Assembly (NCBI GenBank): GCA_031264185.1
Contig: JAISEL010000026.1
Span: forward strand, 1 to 36,419
Length of the DNA stretch: 36,419 bases
Direction: 5' to 3'
Origin: Deltaproteobacteria bacterium
GTDB lineage: Bacteria; Desulfobacterota; Desulfarculia; Adiutricales; Adiutricaceae
Shown here piece by piece: positions 33,172 to 36,419 of this stretch (its first letter is position 1; each line of letters opens with the position of its first letter). Both the position numbers and the translations under genes were made by a program. Below the pieces are notes generated by a model. The model did no database searches. It worked only from the letters and a program-made list of their open reading frames with translations, and was not told the origin of the DNA.

Positions 33172-36100
33172 ATGACCAGCCTTCAAGACCGTTTTTTGGT
33201 TGCCGCCGTCCATCTGGTTATCTTCGTGCTCATCTTCCAGCCGTCCCTGGCCCTGGCAGGGCCTGAAGGCGGTCAAGTGGCGGCCGGCCAGGCCTCAATT
33301 GAGAAATCGGGGGCAGACACCAGCATCAGACAGTCTTCCGACCGGGCGGTGATTAACTGGAACTCCTTTGACATCGGCAAAGGCGAAACGGTCGATCACC
33401 GGATGCCCGGCCCAGACTCGGCTGGCCTCCACCGGGTGGTCGGAGGAGGAGGCGCCAGCCAGCTGGAAGGAGCCCTCAAGTCCAACGGCAACGTTTTTCT
33501 GGTAAATCCCAAAGGCGCGGTCATTCACAATGGGGCCAGGATCGACACCAAAGGGTTTGTGGCCACGACGAGCGACATCAAAAACGAAGACTTCATGGCC
33601 GGCAATCTGGATTTCGGGATCAAGGGCTCTCCCGGAGCCGCCATCGTCAATAAGGGCGAAATAAGCGTCAAGGAGAACGGCTACGCGGCCTTGGTGGCCC
33701 CTCAGGTCAGGAACGAGGGGATCATAGCCGGGAGGCTGAGTTCGGTGGCCCTGGCTTCAACCGGCCGCTTCAAGCTTGACGTGTACGGCGATGATCTGAT
33801 CAGCTTTGCGGTGGATGACGAGACAGCCGGGGGATTTTACGACACCAGCGGGGAACAGCTGGGCGCGGAGAACGTCGGACGGATCGAAAACGAGGGAGGA
33901 ATTGTCCTTCTTACAGCCAAGCAGCTGGATCAGACCGTGGCCGGGACAGTTAATAACAGCGGCCTGATTGAGGCCGGGTCGGCGGAGCTTGACGGCGGAA
34001 AAATAGTTTTGAGAGGCATCGGGGAAAGAGTTAAAGTCGCCAATAAAGGGACGATATCAGCCTCCTCAGTTAAGGCTGACGGCGGAGTCGTCAGAGTGGT
34101 CGGCGAAGACGCAGTTGAAGTTTCAGGGAGCATTGAGGCCAAAGGCGGCCAAAAGGGCGGGGCGGTCGATATATCCGGCAAAAAGGAGACTTCCCTGGCG
34201 GCCGCCATAATAAGTGCCGAAGGGCCTGAGGGCGGTCTGGTCAGGCTGGGCGGAAGTTTTCAGGGAGGTAAAATAAAGTCAAATTTGTCCGATGACTACT
34301 ACAAGGATAATTTTCTTAGCGCCGGGGCCTTAGCAGACAATTTATACAGCACTTTGGTTTTAAATATAGACCGAAGCTCTGTAATAAGCTCTGGAGTCAA
34401 TGGAACAGCAATCGCCTGGAGTGACGGCGCTGCAAATATTGACGGCATCATCAAAGGCAAATACGTAGAGACCAGCGGCAAGCAATTAAATATAACCAGC
34501 CCACCTGTAATATTCGAAAATGGGAGCTGGCTGATTGATCCGGAAGATGTAATTATATCAGACCAATGTTCTGGCGATATAACATCAACATGTATTAATT
34601 CGAATTTATTAAGCAATTTAGCATCTAATATTGAAATTTTAGCTGATGATTCAATTAAAATACTTACTAATTTAAATTTTACATCAAACTCTTGGTTATT
34701 TAGACTATATAGTGGAAATGAAATAGTTATCAATGATAATATTACTATACATGGAGCAAATAAATATATAGAAATACAGACAAAAGAACTTAATATAGGT
34801 AGCTATTTTTATATTGAGTCATATTCAATTGAAATTAGAGCTTTAAATATTAATATTGAAGAAAATGCATATATATCATCGCGAGATTCTATTGAATTTT
34901 ACCCATTTGATTATGATCAAAGATATGAAATGAAGCTGTCAGGCATTGAAAAGATCTCTATTGGGTTGAATTCTATACTAAAATCTGAGGACGTAAGAAT
35001 ATGGGCAAAGGACGTAATAATTCCTGGATTAACCATAATTTCAGATTTAGTTCTAGATAGGTGGCAATATTTATGGGCGATGGCTTATTTAAATGGAGGG
35101 GTGACATTTATGAATACGGAATTACTCTCAGGCCATTTGAAGGCTGAAAACTCCGATATTCTTTTCACGGGTTTAGGTGAGGAAAATATATATATTAAAA
35201 GTGAAGACGATCCATCAACGTCACTTAAATTGGAAGGGGGTTTGAGCGATAACCCAGTCGTTGAAGCAAGAGATATTTTTTTAAATAATGTTAATCTTTT
35301 TTTAGATGCCTATTCGCTAAAAGTAAATAATATTTGGTATGACGATAAATCTGCTATTTCTGGAACAGTTACTACTGATGACGCTCCACATATATTCAAT
35401 GTAGACAATTGGGTTCCTGACTATTCCTACAGCTACTCTACCCGATTAGTAAATCCTATCCGATATGTGAATAAAGATTGCAATGTCAGTTATCCGAATT
35501 GGCCGTTTTATTCAGCAAGGATTCAATTTAAAGACGGAACAGTCAAAGGCGGAAGCTCAGAATTGCAGCGCAAAGAACAAATGACACTATACATGTATTA
35601 TTTTCTTAAGGATCGCATCCCGACATATGATTATTCAGGAAAGAACTACGATATAGTACTTGAGGACTACAGCAATTATATTAAAATGCTAGTGGATATT
35701 GACATTGATACGCTAGGCGATACAGGTTTAGATTCTCTTTTAACGCCAAATGCAATTCTTGATACAATTCTTGCGGCAATGAAAAGCCAATATGATGAAA
35801 ATTATCAGCTAGCATTATCTGATTCAGATATTAACCTCTTTGAAAAAGGAGCGTATATGCTGGCTTATATAAATGGTGCGGGCAAGCATTTCACGTATGA
35901 TAACAATTTTAGTGATCTGCAAATAGCTTATAATGAGGCCAAGAATTATCTTTTAGAAAAAAAATCTCTTAACGACATTCTAACTAAACTTTTGGTGCTT
36001 GAGCCTACTTATAATGGCCCTCTAGATGCGGTTGGAAGCTATTACCCATACTTACATCAGGAAATGGTCAGCGTAATCAAAGCTTACAACGGCCACGATC

Positions 36101-36419
36101 ACGGAAACGATACAGATGCCAACATCAAAGCCGCCTACGATTGGTCTTCCGGCCTGATGCTGACATTCATAAGGCAATGGCTGCCTGCATCTCAGGTTCC
36201 TACAGGAATAGAAGGGTTGGTGTCCGCCTATAATGGGGCTTTGGCCGCCAAAGCCGCTTGGGAGGCTAGCCAGAAGAATGATGAGAAACCTATTGATGAG
36301 GAACCTATTGATGAGAAACCTATTGATGAGAAACCTATTGATGAGAAACCTATTGATGAGAAACCTATTGATGAGAAACCTATTGATGAGAAACCTATTG
36401 ATGAGAAACCTATTGATGA
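33172..36419 (+). CDS. Filamentous-haemagglutinin-like exoprotein TpsA (3' end missing)
   Basis: 1082 codons are open to the window edge. GAGGTG precedes the ATG. The signal peptide is residues 1-29 (LVIFVLIFQPSLALA). The TPS secretion domain (about 30-290) has DTSIRQSSDRAVINWNSFDI, GKGETVDHRMPGP, and VFLVNPKGAVIHNGARIDTK, a close variant of the NPNGI motif, then repeated beta-helix units (NKGEISV, NEGIIAG, NSGLIEAG). From about residue 366 to 963 the DNA turns AT-rich and the repeats are less regular. GC rises again before a DEKPI tandem repeat. It is secreted by the transporter upstream and is an adhesin or similar surface protein. The C-terminal, possibly toxic or adhesive, part is outside the window. 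Confidence 0.93.
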   Translation, partial: MTSLQDRFLVAAVHLVIFVLIFQPSLALAGPEGGQVAAGQASIEKSGADTSIRQSSDRAVINWNSFDIGKGETVDHRMPGPDSAGLHRVVGGGGASQLEGALKSNGNVFLVNPKGAVIHNGARIDTKGFVATTSDIKNEDFMAGNLDFGIKGSPGAAIVNKGEISVKENGYAALVAPQVRNEGIIAGRLSSVALASTGRFKLDVYGDDLISFAVDDETAGGFYDTSGEQLGAENVGRIENEGGIVLLTAKQLDQTVAGTVNNSGLIEAGSAELDGGKIVLRGIGERVKVANKGTISASSVKADGGVVRVVGEDAVEVSGSIEAKGGQKGGAVDISGKKETSLAAAIISAEGPEGGLVRLGGSFQGGKIKSNLSDDYYKDNFLSAGALADNLYSTLVLNIDRSSVISSGVNGTAIAWSDGAANIDGIIKGKYVETSGKQLNITSPPVIFENGSWLIDPEDVIISDQCSGDITSTCINSNLLSNLASNIEILADDSIKILTNLNFTSNSWLFRLYSGNEIVINDNITIHGANKYIEIQTKELNIGSYFYIESYSIEIRALNINIEENAYISSRDSIEFYPFDYDQRYEMKLSGIEKISIGLNSILKSEDVRIWAKDVIIPGLTIISDLVLDRWQYLWAMAYLNGGVTFMNTELLSGHLKAENSDILFTGLGEENIYIKSEDDPSTSLKLEGGLSDNPVVEARDIFLNNVNLFLDAYSLKVNNIWYDDKSAISGTVTTDDAPHIFNVDNWVPDYSYSYSTRLVNPIRYVNKDCNVSYPNWPFYSARIQFKDGTVKGGSSELQRKEQMTLYMYYFLKDRIPTYDYSGKNYDIVLEDYSNYIKMLVDIDIDTLGDTGLDSLLTPNAILDTILAAMKSQYDENYQLALSDSDINLFEKGAYMLAYINGAGKHFTYDNNFSDLQIAYNEAKNYLLEKKSLNDILTKLLVLEPTYNGPLDAVGSYYPYLHQEMVSVIKAYNGHDHGNDTDANIKAAYDWSSGLMLTFIRQWLPASQVPTGIEGLVSAYNGALAAKAAWEASQKNDEKPIDEEPIDEKPIDEKPIDEKPIDEKPIDEKPIDEKPIDEKPID
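36280..36419 (+). repeat. 15-base tandem repeat encoding Asp-Glu-Lys-Pro-Ile
   Basis: Nine full units of GATGAGAAACCTATT and five bases of a tenth, reaching the window end. Only the second unit differs (GAG GAA for GAG AAA). Near-perfect identity between units means recent expansion. Confidence 0.97.

Overview
The window looks like a chromosomal segment of a deltaproteobacterial (Desulfobacterota-type) anaerobe that is losing genes. The evidence is a selenocysteine formate dehydrogenase with its own selenium genes, an FmdE-family protein, Gram-negative two-partner secretion, and many recognisable but broken genes. A host-associated relative, for example from an insect gut, would fit. That last step is inference, because no 16S rRNA or other marker lies in the window.

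Layout. 1-341 is the 5' part of an Rpn-like nuclease gene on the minus strand, cut by the window edge. 342-3050 is AT-rich and gene-poor: it holds two short inverted-repeat (MITE-like) elements, a frameshifted helix-turn-helix relic and one doubtful small ORF. 3128-9493 is a tight plus-strand operon of six overlapping genes: DUF4129, DUF4350, MoxR AAA+ ATPase, DUF58, SpoIIM-like and RDD. 9858-11354 holds a cupin and a protein with a long polyaspartate tract.

11456-24242, all on the minus strand, is a selenium and formate island. It encodes an FdhF-type formate dehydrogenase whose UGA codon is followed by a clear SECIS hairpin, a four-cluster ferredoxin subunit, a MOSC protein, an FmdE-like protein, SelA, YedF, SelD and SelB. 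A small unknown protein, the fluoride channel CrcB and a DUF364 protein follow. SelD makes selenophosphate, SelA makes Sec-tRNA and SelB delivers it at the UGA in fdhF, so the island nearly supplies what its own selenoprotein needs. I found no selC (tRNA-Sec) in the window.

24639-30689 is a gene graveyard around two copies of an AAA-ATPase/PD-(D/E)XK nuclease gene. One copy is intact and one has two frameshifts and an 18-base deletion. Between and beside them lie two topoisomerase zinc-finger relics, a decayed tyrosine recombinase, a decayed Sel1-repeat gene and one intact small secreted protein.

31388-36419 is a two-partner secretion pair: an FhaC/ShlB-type transporter and a large filamentous-haemagglutinin-like exoprotein that runs off the window inside a 15-base tandem repeat. 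A run of 35 CT dinucleotides lies just upstream of the putative promoter of this pair and is a strong candidate for phase-variable expression. This is the observation I would check first.
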